Source: Saccharopolyspora shandongensis (lineage in GTDB: Bacteria; Actinomycetota; Actinomycetes; Mycobacteriales; Pseudonocardiaceae). Taken from it: 64,000 bases of DNA. Both the position numbers and the translations under genes were made by a program. The stretch lies in NCBI RefSeq assembly GCF_900106995.1, contig NZ_FNOK01000010.1, positions 1 through 64,000 on the forward strand, given 5' to 3'. The notes below the pieces were generated by a model. That model had not been told where the DNA came from. It searched no databases and saw only the letters and a program-made list of their open reading frames with translations. Position 1 is the stretch's first letter; every line of letters begins with the position of its first letter. Of the stretch, positions 7,965 to 15,901 are shown piece after piece.

Positions 7965-8570
7965 TCATCGTCCGCGGAGGAGGGCCACGAGGAAGCTCGA
8001 GTCGTCGGCGAACGGACGCAGGTCCCAAGTGGACAGCAGCAGGTCGGGTTCGAGTTCTGCTGCCGCCGCGTCCTCGAAGAAGTCGGTGAACTCGTAGCCG
8101 CGGCCGGCGCCGAAGCCGATCGCGACCCGGCCGCCCGGCGCGAGGTGCGCACGGAGCCGTTTCAGCACAGCACCGCGCGTGGTCGGTGCGAGGAAGGTCA
8201 TCACGTTCCCGGCGCAGACGATCGCGTCGAACGGTTCGGTGATGCCCCGGTTGGGAAGGTCGAGTTCGGCCAGGTCGCCAACCATCCAGAGCGGCCCCGG
8301 GTGGTCTTGCTCGGCGGCCTCGATCAGGACCGGGTCGACGTCGACGCCGACGACGTCGTGGCCGGCTTCGGCCAGCAGGCCGCCGACTCGGCCGGGGCCG
8401 CAGCCGGCGTCGAGGATGCGGGCGTGGCGCGGCACCATGGCGTCCACGAGGCGGGCTTCCCCGGCGAGGTCGTCGCCGGCGCGAGCCATGGAACGGAAGC
8501 GTTCGATGTACCAGGTGGAGTGCTCGGGGTCGGCGGTGACCTTCTGCATCCACATGCTCTGCTCAACCAT
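7965..8570 (-). CDS. Class I SAM-dependent methyltransferase
   Basis: A 201-residue Rossmann methyltransferase. Motif I is ILDAGCGPG at residues 52-60, an acidic motif II loop (GVDVDP) follows, then a motif IV region (FDAIVCAGNVMTFL) and a post-motif GGRVAIGFG strand. I take the ATG at 8570 (MVEQSMWMQ), preceded by GGGAGAATGCAGGC, instead of the longer in-frame start at 8687, which would run into the GntR promoter region. The substrate cannot be predicted: the protein is a small stand-alone methyltransferase with no coupled neighbour. Its 3' end abuts the molybdenum-hydroxylase relic. Confidence 0.85.
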   Translation of the reverse strand: MVEQSMWMQKVTADPEHSTWYIERFRSMARAGDDLAGEARLVDAMVPRHARILDAGCGPGRVGGLLAEAGHDVVGVDVDPVLIEAAEQDHPGPLWMVGDLAELDLPNRGITEPFDAIVCAGNVMTFLAPTTRGAVLKRLRAHLAPGGRVAIGFGAGRGYEFTDFFEDAAAAELEPDLLLSTWDLRPFADDSSFLVALLRGR

Positions 8571-8745
8571 GCCTGCATTCTCCCGGAGCCCAGTGGGTGC
8601 CCAGCGATCGCCGTCCGGATGACCGCTTCCCGCACGACGCCCTATTCGGGTGATGTCGCCCGCTCGTGGACGTTGCGGCGACAGCATTGAGCCGGCTCTC
8701 CCCGGTCACACGCTCGGGAAAGCCGCGGCGCTTATGCTGAACGGT

Positions 8746-9147
8746 ATGATCGAGTTCCGGATCGACCGTCGCTCCGGGGTCTCCACGTACGTCCAGATCA
8801 TCCAGCAGGTCAAACAGGCCATGCGGCTGGGCCTGCTGGGCCCTGGCGACCGGCTGCCCACCGCGCGTGAGGTGGTGGAGGCGACGGCGGTCAATCCGAA
8901 CACGGTGCTCAAGGCCTACCGCGAACTGGAGCGAGACGGCCTGGTCGAGGCGCGGCGCGGGGTCGGCACCTTCGTGACGCGTTCGCTGGCGAGCGACCAA
9001 ACCGCCGCCGAGGCCCCGCTGCGGCGCGAACTGGCAGACTGGATGAGCCGCGCCAAGAGCGGCGGCCTCGTGATCGACGAGGTCGACGCGCTGTACGCGG
9101 CCGTCCGCGATGAGCACTTTCACCCCGAAGGACCCCACGCATCATGA
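8746..9147 (+). CDS. GntR-family regulator, YtrA subfamily
   Basis: This 133-residue protein is a short GntR regulator: an N-terminal winged helix (DRRSGVSTYVQIIQQ ... LPTAREV ... NPNTVLKAYRELERDG) and only a brief helical tail for dimerisation, the hallmark of the YtrA subfamily. YtrA-type genes typically precede and repress ABC transporter operons induced by cell-envelope stress. Here the stop codon overlaps the start of an ABC ATPase gene by four bases (ATGA), fully consistent. The start at 8746 was chosen for the conserved MIEFRIDRRSG beginning. Confidence 0.9.
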   Translation: MIEFRIDRRSGVSTYVQIIQQVKQAMRLGLLGPGDRLPTAREVVEATAVNPNTVLKAYRELERDGLVEARRGVGTFVTRSLASDQTAAEAPLRRELADWMSRAKSGGLVIDEVDALYAAVRDEHFHPEGPHAS

Positions 9148-9989
9148 GCGCGCTGAGCACCATTGGACTGTCCAAGAACTACGGCGGCCGCCGGGCGCTC
9201 CAGGACTGCGCGGTCGATTTGCCCGAGGGCAAGGTGGTCGGGCTGGTCGGTTCGAACGGCGCAGGCAAGAGCACGTTCCTCGCGCTGGCCGCCGGGCTGG
9301 TGCGGCCCTCGGCCGGGACGGTCCGGGTGTTCGGGGACGAGGTGCGCGGCCGTTTGCACCCGGAGGCGGCGTATCTGCCGCAGCATCGCCCGCTGTACAA
9401 GGACTTCACCGTCGGGGAGATGATCCGGGCGGCCGGTGCCATGAACCAGCGGTGGTCGCGCGACCGCGTGGAGGAAGCGCTGGAGGCCACCGAACTGGAC
9501 TGCGACGCCCGCGTCAGCTCGTTGTCCCAGGGAACGCGCACGCAGCTCGCGCTCGCGCTCAGCCTGGGACGGCTGCCGAAGCTGCTGCTGCTCGACGAGC
9601 CGCTGGCGGACCTCGACGTGCTGGCCCGCGAGGACGTCCTCCGGCTGGTGATGACGGACGTCGCCGATCGCGGGATGACGGTCGTGCTGTCCTCGCATCT
9701 GCTGGCGGACCTGCGGGACGTCTGCGATCACCTCTTGCTGCTGCACGAGGGGCGTGTACTGCTGGAGGGCGACATCGAGGAGATCCTCGATGAGCACAGC
9801 GACATCGTCGGCCCCGTCGACGACGGAACCTCGATCACCGGCACGGTGATCCGCACGAGCCGGGCCGGGCGGCAGCAGCGCATGCTGGTCCGGGCCCCTG
9901 GCTCGCTCGCGCCCGGCTGGGAGGCGCAGCCGCCCGATCTCGAAGGGCTCGTGACGAACTACCTCCGCGCCAGTCGCGAAACCGCCTGA
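9144..9989 (+). CDS. ABC transporter ATP-binding protein without adjacent permease
   Basis: This 281-residue ATPase has Walker A GSNGAGKST (36-44), a Q-loop near residue 80, a modified signature LSQGTRTQ (127-134) in place of LSGGQ, Walker B LLLLDEP (147-153), a D-loop and a switch histidine in SSHLL near 182. It is coupled to the YtrA-type regulator. In most YtrA operons a membrane subunit gene follows, but here a strong terminator (10003-10041) comes directly after and the next gene encodes an unrelated secreted protein. It must pair with a permease elsewhere or have become an orphan. The altered signature motif is typical of bacitracin/antibiotic-type exporters of this branch. Confidence 0.9.
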   Translation: MSALSTIGLSKNYGGRRALQDCAVDLPEGKVVGLVGSNGAGKSTFLALAAGLVRPSAGTVRVFGDEVRGRLHPEAAYLPQHRPLYKDFTVGEMIRAAGAMNQRWSRDRVEEALEATELDCDARVSSLSQGTRTQLALALSLGRLPKLLLLDEPLADLDVLAREDVLRLVMTDVADRGMTVVLSSHLLADLRDVCDHLLLLHEGRVLLEGDIEEILDEHSDIVGPVDDGTSITGTVIRTSRAGRQQRMLVRAPGSLAPGWEAQPPDLEGLVTNYLRASRETA

Positions 9990-10002
9990 CACCGTTCCGA
10001 AG

Positions 10003-10041
10003 CTCCGTCGTCCCGAGATACCGGGTCGGCGGAGTTTTTTT
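10003..10041 (+). terminator. Rho-independent terminator
   Basis: A GC-rich stem (CTCCG-CG-CCCG pairing with CGGG-CG-CGGAG, with two mismatches) is followed by a run of seven T at 10035-10041, 14 bases after the ABC ATPase stop. Confidence 0.85.
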
Positions 10042-10157
10042 GTGCTCTCAGGCCGAATCGTGCGCCCGCGGCGGGCCGTCGTCGGTGCGATGCAGATCAA
10101 CTTTCTCGCGATCCGGTGCGTGGTGACCGGGCGTGGACCGTGCTAGCCTTGTGTCAT

Positions 10158-10177
10158 TCCACTAGATAACTAGTGGA
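10158..10177. promoter_or_regulatory. Inverted-repeat operator before the secreted-protein gene
   Basis: Perfect arms TCCACTAG and CTAGTGGA around ATAA lie 24 bases upstream of the start at 10201. CTAG-containing palindromes of this type are common operators for small GntR regulators in actinobacteria. The neighbouring YtrA-type protein is the obvious candidate, but no matching repeat was seen upstream of its own gene. Confidence 0.55.
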
Positions 10178-10200
10178 GTAGTTTTGTGGAGGTAGGGATC

Positions 10201-10545
10201 ATGAACAAGACCGGGATCATCGCCGGACTGCTGGCTGCGGCGGCGCTCGTCGGATTCGGCGGTGCTGCGTCTGCTGCGCCCGCGGCGGACACTCCTGAGC
10301 TGCAGATTCACTCGGCTGGCTACCCGCTGGAGTACCGCGTGCTCAACGTCAACGGCGACGGTTTCTCGTCCACCATGGAGCCGAACTCGGTGCGCGACCT
10401 GGAAGCCGAGGGCTTCACGACCGTCGAGTTCTTCGTGAACGGCAAGCCGGTGATCGGCTACGCCCCGCTGGAGGCGGACCACACGCTGGTCTGCAACGCG
10501 GGTGGCACCGACGCGGCGCCGTCGGTCACCTGCGCCTTCGGCTGA
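10201..10545 (+). CDS. Small secreted protein of unknown function
   Basis: A 114-residue precursor with a Sec signal peptide (MNKTG, an alanine/leucine-rich core, likely cleavage after AASA near residue 25-27). The mature part of about 88 residues contains two cysteines (in TLVCNAG and VTCAFG), probably one disulfide, and mixed beta-type sequence. The ribosome binding site GGAGGTAGGG is strong. A 20-base inverted repeat sits in the promoter. I do not recognise the family. It follows a terminator, so it is a single-gene unit. An exported protein controlled near a cell-envelope-stress-type GntR could itself belong to the envelope response (inference). Confidence 0.8.
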   Translation: MNKTGIIAGLLAAAALVGFGGAASAAPAADTPELQIHSAGYPLEYRVLNVNGDGFSSTMEPNSVRDLEAEGFTTVEFFVNGKPVIGYAPLEADHTLVCNAGGTDAAPSVTCAFG

Positions 10546-10711
10546 CGCGCGGGCCGGCGGCCGCGTCACCGCCGACCGCGGGATGAGGTTTCGCGGCGGA
10601 GCGCGGCCGGCCGGCCGAATGTCCGTCCACAATGGCCGACTCTCGTCGGCCGGTGTCGGATTGGGTGCCGGTCCTGCCTAGGGCCGGCACCCAGACGCGC
10701 CGTTCTCGGCG

Positions 10712-10834
10712 TCAATTTCCGATCGGCCGGCCAGGCCGATCGTTGGAGACCGTCGACGCGACGAGCATGATCGCCGTCGCCACGGCAGCCGCGACCGCAT
10801 CCACGGCGACCGCACCCCATCGAGCGATCTTCAC
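10712..10834 (-). CDS. Possible 40-residue single-pass membrane peptide
   Basis: A GTG start at 10834 gives a positively charged beginning (KIARWG), about 22 hydrophobic residues (VAVDAVAAAVATAIMLVAS) and a short polar tail ending at TGA 10712. The composition is that of a small membrane protein. No good ribosome binding site is visible. It follows another small frame by eight bases on the same strand. Low confidence. Confidence 0.3.
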   Translation of the reverse strand: MKIARWGAVAVDAVAAAVATAIMLVASTVSNDRPGRPIGN

Positions 10835-10842
10835 CGGGGCAG

Positions 10843-11016
10843 CTACGCGGCGCCGAGCGCATGGTGCAGTGCCTCGGCAACGTCGGTATCGACGCTCGCC
10901 ACCAGGTAGTCCAGGATGGCGGCGAGTTCGTCTTCCAGCGTGTCTTCGGTGGCTGAGCTGGTCTTCGCGTGGTTGTCGCCGGTTGGATAGGATTGCGTGG
11001 GAAGTGCGATCGGCAA
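10843..11016 (-). CDS. Possible small acidic helical protein
   Basis: From a TTG at 11016 a 57-residue frame ends at TAG 10843. Its C-terminal 40 residues (SSATEDTLEDELAAILDYL then VDTDVAEALHHALGAA) have coding-like composition, amphipathic helical pattern and good G/C third positions. It is divergent from the IclR gene by only 8 bases. No family is recognised. It could be a real small protein or a remnant. Confidence 0.35.
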   Translation of the reverse strand: MPIALPTQSYPTGDNHAKTSSATEDTLEDELAAILDYLVASVDTDVAEALHHALGAA

Positions 11017-11024
11017 GGCGGCGG

Positions 11025-11744
11025 ATGAGCGTGGAAGACAACCGAGGATCCTCGGTTTCGGGGGCCCAGACTCTCGACAGGGGAATCCGGGTCCTGTGGC
11101 ACCTCGCCCGACGGCCGGATGGCGAGACGCTGACCGAAATGGCGCGCTCGTTGAGGCTCAACCGCAATGCGCTGCACCGGATGCTGGAGGCGCTTGCCGC
11201 GCACAACCTGGTCCGGCGGACCGAGGACAAGCGGTACCACCTGGCCTACGGTCTCGTGGAGTTGGCGTCCGCGGTGGACAGTGATCTGCGCGGCTTGGCC
11301 TACCCGATCATGGCGGGGCTCGCCGACGCCGTCGATGCGACGGCGCACCTGATGGTGCCGGTCAGCGATGCCGAGGTACAAGCGGTGCTGGTGGTCGAGC
11401 CGAGGCTTGCCGCGGCGCACATCGCCTTCCGGACAGGTCAGCGCCACTCGATAGACCGTGGCTCAGGCGGTATTGCGATCTTGGCGGGCCGCCCATCCCG
11501 CGATGACGACCCGGCCGAGGTGGTGGCGGCCCGCGAGCAGGGCTACGCCGTTTCCACCGGTCACGTGATCCCAGGAGTCATCGGGGTTTCGGTGCCGGTG
11601 GAAACACCGCCGACGATGTCGGAGGTCAGCATCGGTGTGTCGCTGGTCGATCCCGCTGCGATCGAGCAGGTGGCGCCGCGGGTGGTGGAGGCAGCCCGCG
11701 AGGTGAGCGCGCAGCTGTTCGCCTCACGCTCGCGGGTGCGCTGA
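11025..11744 (+). CDS. IclR-family transcriptional regulator
   Basis: A 239-residue protein with an N-terminal winged helix (TLDRGIRVLWHLAR, then LTEMARSLRLNRNALHRMLEAL) and a C-terminal IclR effector domain that ends with a VSLVDPAAIEQVAPRVVEAA helix. The effector-domain cysteine present in many IclR proteins is not seen. I chose ATG 11025 (MSVEDN), since longer in-frame starts add basic, non-conserved sequence. It is convergent with the catabolic operon 17220-11755 (11 bases between stops) and is the only plausible local regulator of it. IclR proteins commonly control aromatic and steroid catabolism. Confidence 0.88.
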   Translation: MSVEDNRGSSVSGAQTLDRGIRVLWHLARRPDGETLTEMARSLRLNRNALHRMLEALAAHNLVRRTEDKRYHLAYGLVELASAVDSDLRGLAYPIMAGLADAVDATAHLMVPVSDAEVQAVLVVEPRLAAAHIAFRTGQRHSIDRGSGGIAILAGRPSRDDDPAEVVAAREQGYAVSTGHVIPGVIGVSVPVETPPTMSEVSIGVSLVDPAAIEQVAPRVVEAAREVSAQLFASRSRVR

Positions 11745-11754
11745 CGCTGCAGAA

Positions 11755-12243
11755 TCACTGCCGGTAGACCGGATCAGTGCCGTCCCTCCTGGAGCGGACC
11801 CAGCCGGGGTTGAGGCTGTCGGTGATGGTTTGTGTGCGGAACTCGTCGAAGACGACGACCCGGTCGGCGATGCGCCACTGGCCGCTGCGCCGTTCGAACC
11901 GGTCTACGTAGCGGCATCGGATGGTGGCCAGTTCCTGCTCGGTCGTGCCGTCGACCGGAGCCTGTCTGAGGTAGCAGAGGCAGTACGACTCGACCTCGGC
12001 CGAGTCGTCGCCGGTGAAGTCGATGAGCACGTTGCTGATGAAGTGCTGGGACGAGTCGATCGTGGTGTGCCGCCGCCGGATGTCCTCGATCAGTCCGCTC
12101 ACCGGCCCGTGGTAGCCGCCGTGGTCGTCGATGGCATCGGGGAAGTAGCAGTCCCGGATGCCGTCGTAGTCGAGCCGGTCCACCGCCCTCGCGTAGCGGT
12201 AGAGCACCTGCTCGATGGCGACCCGATCGTCCGATGTGGTCAT
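11755..12243 (-). CDS. SnoaL-like / NTF2-fold protein
   Basis: A 162-residue protein of the SnoaL_4-like group of the NTF2 superfamily: IEQVLYRYARAVDRLDYDG, then a DAIDDHGGYHG loop and the strand pattern ISNVLIDFTGDDSAEVESY. Members act as cyclases, isomerases or small hydroxylating/dehydrating subunits in aromatic, steroid or polyketide pathways. The tyrosine/aspartate near the start and histidines in the DHGG segment are the usual pocket residues. ATGA overlap with the upstream FAD oxidoreductase gene shows translational coupling. Last gene of the operon. Confidence 0.82.
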   Translation of the reverse strand: MTTSDDRVAIEQVLYRYARAVDRLDYDGIRDCYFPDAIDDHGGYHGPVSGLIEDIRRRHTTIDSSQHFISNVLIDFTGDDSAEVESYCLCYLRQAPVDGTTEQELATIRCRYVDRFERRSGQWRIADRVVVFDEFRTQTITDSLNPGWVRSRRDGTDPVYRQ

Positions 12244-13673
12244 GCGGCGCTCCCTGCGTCGTTGAGCCGTTGTGCTGCTTCCTGCCCGGCGAGCCGACCG
12301 AGCACTAGGGCGTGGGCCACGGAATTCCCGCCGCCCACGTAGCGTTCCCCGAGGATTCCCCCGGCCGCCTCGCCTGCCGCGTACAACCCCGGAACGACGC
12401 GGCCGCCGGTGTCGAGCACGCGGGCGCGGCTGTCGATGCGCAGGCCGGTGTGCGTGCACACCAGCTCCGCAGGGAGCATCCGGACCGCGTAGAACGGACC
12501 GGTTTCCACCGGTGGCAGCCGGGGGTCGACCTGCTTGGCGGCCAACGACTCGTGCCGGAGGAAGTCCTCGTCGTAGCCCCGTTCGAACAGCGCGTTGAAC
12601 CGCTCGACGCTCCGGATGAGGTTGGCGGCCGGCACGCCGATCCGCTCGGCGAGCTCGGGCAGCGTGTCGGCGCGCCGGACGACGCCTTTGCCGACCTCTT
12701 CGAGGACCCGGTCCGCGGCCCAGTCGGCGTAACCGGGCGGTAGCCCGGTGCGGGCCGCTTCGTCGAAGACCGCCCAGACGAATCCGCCGTGGTCCTTGAG
12801 GATTCCGGGACTGACCGCATACGGGGCGTCCTCGTCCATGCACCGGTGGCCGTCGGCGTTGACGTGGATCCGGGACGCCGGCGGGAAACCGCTCTGCCAG
12901 TGGTGGAACCGCTGGAACTCGGCGGTGACCAGCAGCAGACCCCAGCCGTGTCCGAACAGCGACAGGTCGTGCCGCTCGGCCAGCGCGATGTGATCGCCCC
13001 GGCTGCCGGGGGCGGCGACGACGAACAGGCTGTCGCCGGCGATGCCGGCGTCCGGGAAGTACTCCCGCACCAGTTCGGGGTTCTGCGCCAGCCCACCGCA
13101 GGCCACGACGACGGAAGGCGCGGTGACCTCCGCGCCGTCGACGACCACCCCGCGCACCGCCGGCCCGTCGCGGAGCAGGTCGGTGGCGCGGCTGCCGAGC
13201 GCAAGATCGACCTTGAGCCGTCGGCGGGCGCGGTCCAGGGCCTGGACGAGCCCGTACCCCTGGTCCTTCGGCACGTGGCCGCGCCAGACGTCCTCGACGC
13301 CGGCGCGGGTCAACCCGGGCATGTGCGCGTTGCGGGACAGCTGGGCGGGGATCTCGACGCCGAGGTCGAGCAGCCAATCGATGAGCGTGCCCGACTGCTC
13401 GCAGAACATCCGCGTCGGGCCGGGCAGCACGCGCCACTGGTTGAGGTCCATGTAGTGCTGGAACATGCGTTCCGGCGAGTCCTCGACGCCCAGCGCCCGC
13501 TGCACGCCGGTGGCCGCGGCGGTCAGCATCCCGGCGGAGAGCTGCGTCGACCCGCCGATCTCGGCCTCGGATTCCAGCACCAGCACCCGCAGCCCGTGCT
13601 GCGCCGCCGATACCGCCGCCGCCAGCCCGGCGCCCCCGGCACCGATGACGACGAGGTCGTAGTCGTAACCCAT
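12240..13673 (-). CDS. FAD-dependent oxidoreductase, fumarate reductase/3-ketosteroid dehydrogenase type
   Basis: A 477-residue flavoprotein of the FAD_binding_2 family. The dinucleotide-binding motif is VVIGAGGAGLAAA (9-20), then a GGSTQLSAG segment of the succinate dehydrogenase/KstD group, and a C-terminal flavin clamp (GLYAAGEAAGGILGERYVGGGNS). The family includes fumarate reductases, 3-ketosteroid delta-1-dehydrogenases and tricarballylate dehydrogenases. Sequence does not fix the substrate. Coupled by ATGA overlap to the SnoaL-like gene downstream. Upstream, a 180-bp MITE-like element separates it from the SDR gene of the same strand, so expression may depend on read-through. Confidence 0.88.
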   Translation of the reverse strand: MGYDYDLVVIGAGGAGLAAAVSAAQHGLRVLVLESEAEIGGSTQLSAGMLTAAATGVQRALGVEDSPERMFQHYMDLNQWRVLPGPTRMFCEQSGTLIDWLLDLGVEIPAQLSRNAHMPGLTRAGVEDVWRGHVPKDQGYGLVQALDRARRRLKVDLALGSRATDLLRDGPAVRGVVVDGAEVTAPSVVVACGGLAQNPELVREYFPDAGIAGDSLFVVAAPGSRGDHIALAERHDLSLFGHGWGLLLVTAEFQRFHHWQSGFPPASRIHVNADGHRCMDEDAPYAVSPGILKDHGGFVWAVFDEAARTGLPPGYADWAADRVLEEVGKGVVRRADTLPELAERIGVPAANLIRSVERFNALFERGYDEDFLRHESLAAKQVDPRLPPVETGPFYAVRMLPAELVCTHTGLRIDSRARVLDTGGRVVPGLYAAGEAAGGILGERYVGGGNSVAHALVLGRLAGQEAAQRLNDAGSAA

Positions 13674-13687
13674 GGATCTACCTCAGC

Positions 13688-13868
13688 GCCTGTCTTTGAT
13701 CTTGGTTGTGATCTTCTGTTTTGATGCGCCGCAGGCGCATAGCCCACCCTCGGCGCTTGCACCGCCGCGGGTTCACGGTGCCCACCCCTCCGGGGTTCTC
13801 CCGGCGAGGACGGCCCAGCCGCCGTGCATTGGCTTGCACCGCCACGCAAAACGAGTTCGAAGACAGGC
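13688..13868. repeat. MITE-like element with terminal inverted repeats
   Basis: The 12-base ends GCCTGTCTTTGA (13688-13699) and the complement of TCGAAGACAGGC (13857-13868) match with one mismatch and enclose about 157 bases without coding potential. Internal GGCGCTTGCACCGCC and GGCTTGCACCGCC segments form a further direct repeat. It fills the whole gap between the SDR and FAD oxidoreductase genes of one operon. No transposase is inside. Confidence 0.55.
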
Positions 13869-13872
13869 CCTC

Positions 13873-14691
13873 TCAGATGTGTTGGGAGCCGCCGTCGACC
13901 GGGATCACCGCGCCGGTGATGTACCGCGCGCTGTCGGACAGCAGGAAGTACAGGGCACCGAAGACCTCGATGGGCGCGCCGACCCGGTGCAGCGGCACGG
14001 TGCTGAGCGCGCGGTCGAGCGCCGCCGGGTCCTCCCGCACCCACCGCGTCATCTCGGTGTCGACGAAGCCGGGCGCGATCGCGTTGACCCGGATGTTGTC
14101 CGAGCCCAGTTCCACGGCCATGCAGCTGGTCAGGTGCCGCACGGCGGCCTTGGACGAGTTGTAGGCCGCGCGGGTGGCGCGCACCCGGACTCCGGCCACC
14201 GAGGCCATGTTGACGATCGCGCCGCCGCCGTGTTCGCGCATGTGCCTGGCGGCGGTCTGCGCGCCGTAGACGACGCCGTTGACGTTGACCTGGTAGGTGG
14301 AGGTGAGCTGCTCCGGAGGGATCTCGGTGAACTCGGCCTGCGGGAAGATCCCTGCGTTGTTGACCCAGAAGTCGACTCGACCGAACTCGTCGAGCCCGGC
14401 GCGCAGCAGGCCGTCGTGACCGGCGGGGTCGGTGACGTCGGCGCGGTGGCCGACGACCCGCCCGCCGTCGGTGATCTGCCCGTTGACCTGCTTGGCGACC
14501 TCGGGCGCGCCGGTGAGGTCACCGGCCACCACGTTGATGCCGCGCCGCGCGAGCTCGGTGGCGAAGACCGCGCCCATGCCGCGACCGGCACCGGTCACGA
14601 CGGCGACCTTGCCGACGAGTTCGGGGTAGCTCGCGGAGATGGGGCTGTCGTCCGCGCGCGTCGGGTTGGCCTGGTCGTTCGGTGCCGTCAT
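13873..14691 (-). CDS. Short-chain dehydrogenase/reductase
   Basis: A 272-residue classical SDR. NAD(P) motif VTGAGRGMG near residues 35-43, NNAG motif in FWVNNAGIF, catalytic Ser in NMASVAG and the YNSSK active-site motif, then APGFVDTEM. Start ATG 14691 (MTAPND) has GGAG eight bases before it; longer in-frame starts extend into the upstream SnoaL-like gene and are rejected. The C-terminal PVDGGSQHI ending is typical of alcohol-oxidising SDRs. It belongs to a six-gene minus-strand operon with a second SDR, two SnoaL-like proteins, an FAD oxidoreductase and an MFS carrier, suggesting stepwise oxidation of an imported cyclic alcohol or steroid-like compound (inference). Confidence 0.92.
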   Translation of the reverse strand: MTAPNDQANPTRADDSPISASYPELVGKVAVVTGAGRGMGAVFATELARRGINVVAGDLTGAPEVAKQVNGQITDGGRVVGHRADVTDPAGHDGLLRAGLDEFGRVDFWVNNAGIFPQAEFTEIPPEQLTSTYQVNVNGVVYGAQTAARHMREHGGGAIVNMASVAGVRVRATRAAYNSSKAAVRHLTSCMAVELGSDNIRVNAIAPGFVDTEMTRWVREDPAALDRALSTVPLHRVGAPIEVFGALYFLLSDSARYITGAVIPVDGGSQHI

Positions 14692-14726
14692 GGGGGATTC
14701 TCCAAGTGTTCGCAGGAAGAGGCGAT

Positions 14727-15119
14727 TCAGTCGCGGGTGACTACCCGCTCGGCGATCCGCCAGAGCCCGCCGTGGCGGACGAAGCTGTCGTCGATGGTGG
14801 TGACCCGGTCGATGGCCACCGCGCCGGAGCTCGTGGTCCGCACGATGAGCAGGTTGGCCTTGACGTGGCACTCGTCCGCGCTGATCTCGCGGTCGATGCA
14901 GACGTTGGTGACGACGTGGTGGGCTCGGGGGTTGTTCGCGGCGAAGGCGGCGGCGAACTCGGTGAGCGCTTCCCGTCCGCGGACGGGCTCGGGATAGGTG
15001 GGGGAGCGGAACACGCCATCGGGGGTGAAGGTCTCGGCCCACTGCCGGGCCGCCCCGCCGTCGATGGCGTGGGCCTGTTTTCCCAGCAGGTTCAGGATTT
15101 CGAGCAGTGTGCCGGTCAT
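14727..15119 (-). CDS. SnoaL-like / NTF2-fold protein
   Basis: A 130-residue NTF2-fold protein with the helix AHAIDGGAARQWAETFTPDGVF, the central FAAAFAANN helix and paired strands ending with WRIAERVV. The ending WRIA(D/E)RVV is shared with the SnoaL-like protein at 11755-12243, which points to related roles. Its start overlaps the stop of the upstream SDR by four bases (ATGA). Likely a small enzyme or accessory for hydration, isomerisation or ring cleavage; not resolved. Confidence 0.82.
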   Translation of the reverse strand: MTGTLLEILNLLGKQAHAIDGGAARQWAETFTPDGVFRSPTYPEPVRGREALTEFAAAFAANNPRAHHVVTNVCIDREISADECHVKANLLIVRTTSSGAVAIDRVTTIDDSFVRHGGLWRIAERVVTRD

Positions 15120-15901
15120 GAGGCGCCCTCGGCGAGGGCGGTGGTGATGCGGTGGTAGGTGCCGCCGGACACCAGGCCGCCGTCGACGACGAGCTCGGTG
15201 CCGTTGATGTAGGACGCCTCGTCGGAGAGCAGGAAGGCGACCGCCTCGGCGATCTCCTCGGGCGCGGCCACCCGGCCGGCGGGCACGGATCGGAGGCTTT
15301 CGTCGACGAACCGGTGGTCACCGGAATGCAGCAGGGGAGTGTCGACCAGCCCCGGGTGGACGGAGTTCACCCGGACGCCCTTGGTCGCGAATTCCAGGGA
15401 GCCCACTTTGGACAGTCCACGCACGCCCCACTTGCTCGCCCCGTAGGAGGCGGAGAAGTAGCCGACCATCCCGGCGATCGAGGACACGTTGACCACCGAC
15501 GCGCCCCCGGCTCGCGCCAGCGGGCCGGAGAGGAACTTCATGCCGAAGAAGACGCTGGACAGGTTGATGTCCATGACCCGGCGCCAGTCGTCGACCGACG
15601 TCTCGGCGATGCCCTTCCGGAAGCTCACACCGGCGTTGTTCACCAGGCCGTGCAACGGCTTCCCGTCGAGCGCCGTCGCGAGTCCTCGCCACGCGTCGGG
15701 GTCGGCTACGTCGAGGTGGTGAGCCCGGCCGGTGCCGCCCGCCGCGGTGATTTCGTCGGCGACGGCGCGGGCGGCAGCCAGATCGATGTCGGCGACCAGC
15801 ACATCGGCGCCTTCCCGGGCGAGGCCGAGCGCCTCCGCCCGGCCCATGCCGCTTCCGGCGCCGGTCACCACGATCCGGCGATCGCGAAACCTGGCTGTCA
15901 T
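15116..15901 (-). CDS. Short-chain dehydrogenase/reductase
   Basis: A 261-residue classical SDR with VTGAGSGMGRAEAL (12-25), NNAG near residue 90, Ser in VSSIAG, the active-site motif YGASKWGVRG, and the PGLVDTP loop. NAD preference is suggested by the Asp in VLVADIDL after the second beta strand. It is coupled on both sides by ATGA overlaps, upstream to the MFS carrier and downstream to the SnoaL-like protein, so stoichiometric expression is expected. It differs from the other SDR of the operon and probably acts on a different step. Confidence 0.92.
   Translation of the reverse strand: MTARFRDRRIVVTGAGSGMGRAEALGLAREGADVLVADIDLAAARAVADEITAAGGTGRAHHLDVADPDAWRGLATALDGKPLHGLVNNAGVSFRKGIAETSVDDWRRVMDINLSSVFFGMKFLSGPLARAGGASVVNVSSIAGMVGYFSASYGASKWGVRGLSKVGSLEFATKGVRVNSVHPGLVDTPLLHSGDHRFVDESLRSVPAGRVAAPEEIAEAVAFLLSDEASYINGTELVVDGGLVSGGTYHRITTALAEGAS

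Noticed and set aside
13672..14997. A 441-codon plus-strand frame across the SDR gene and the MITE-like element
   Set aside because: It runs opposite a clear SDR and through the repeat element, and its composition is that of antisense translation.
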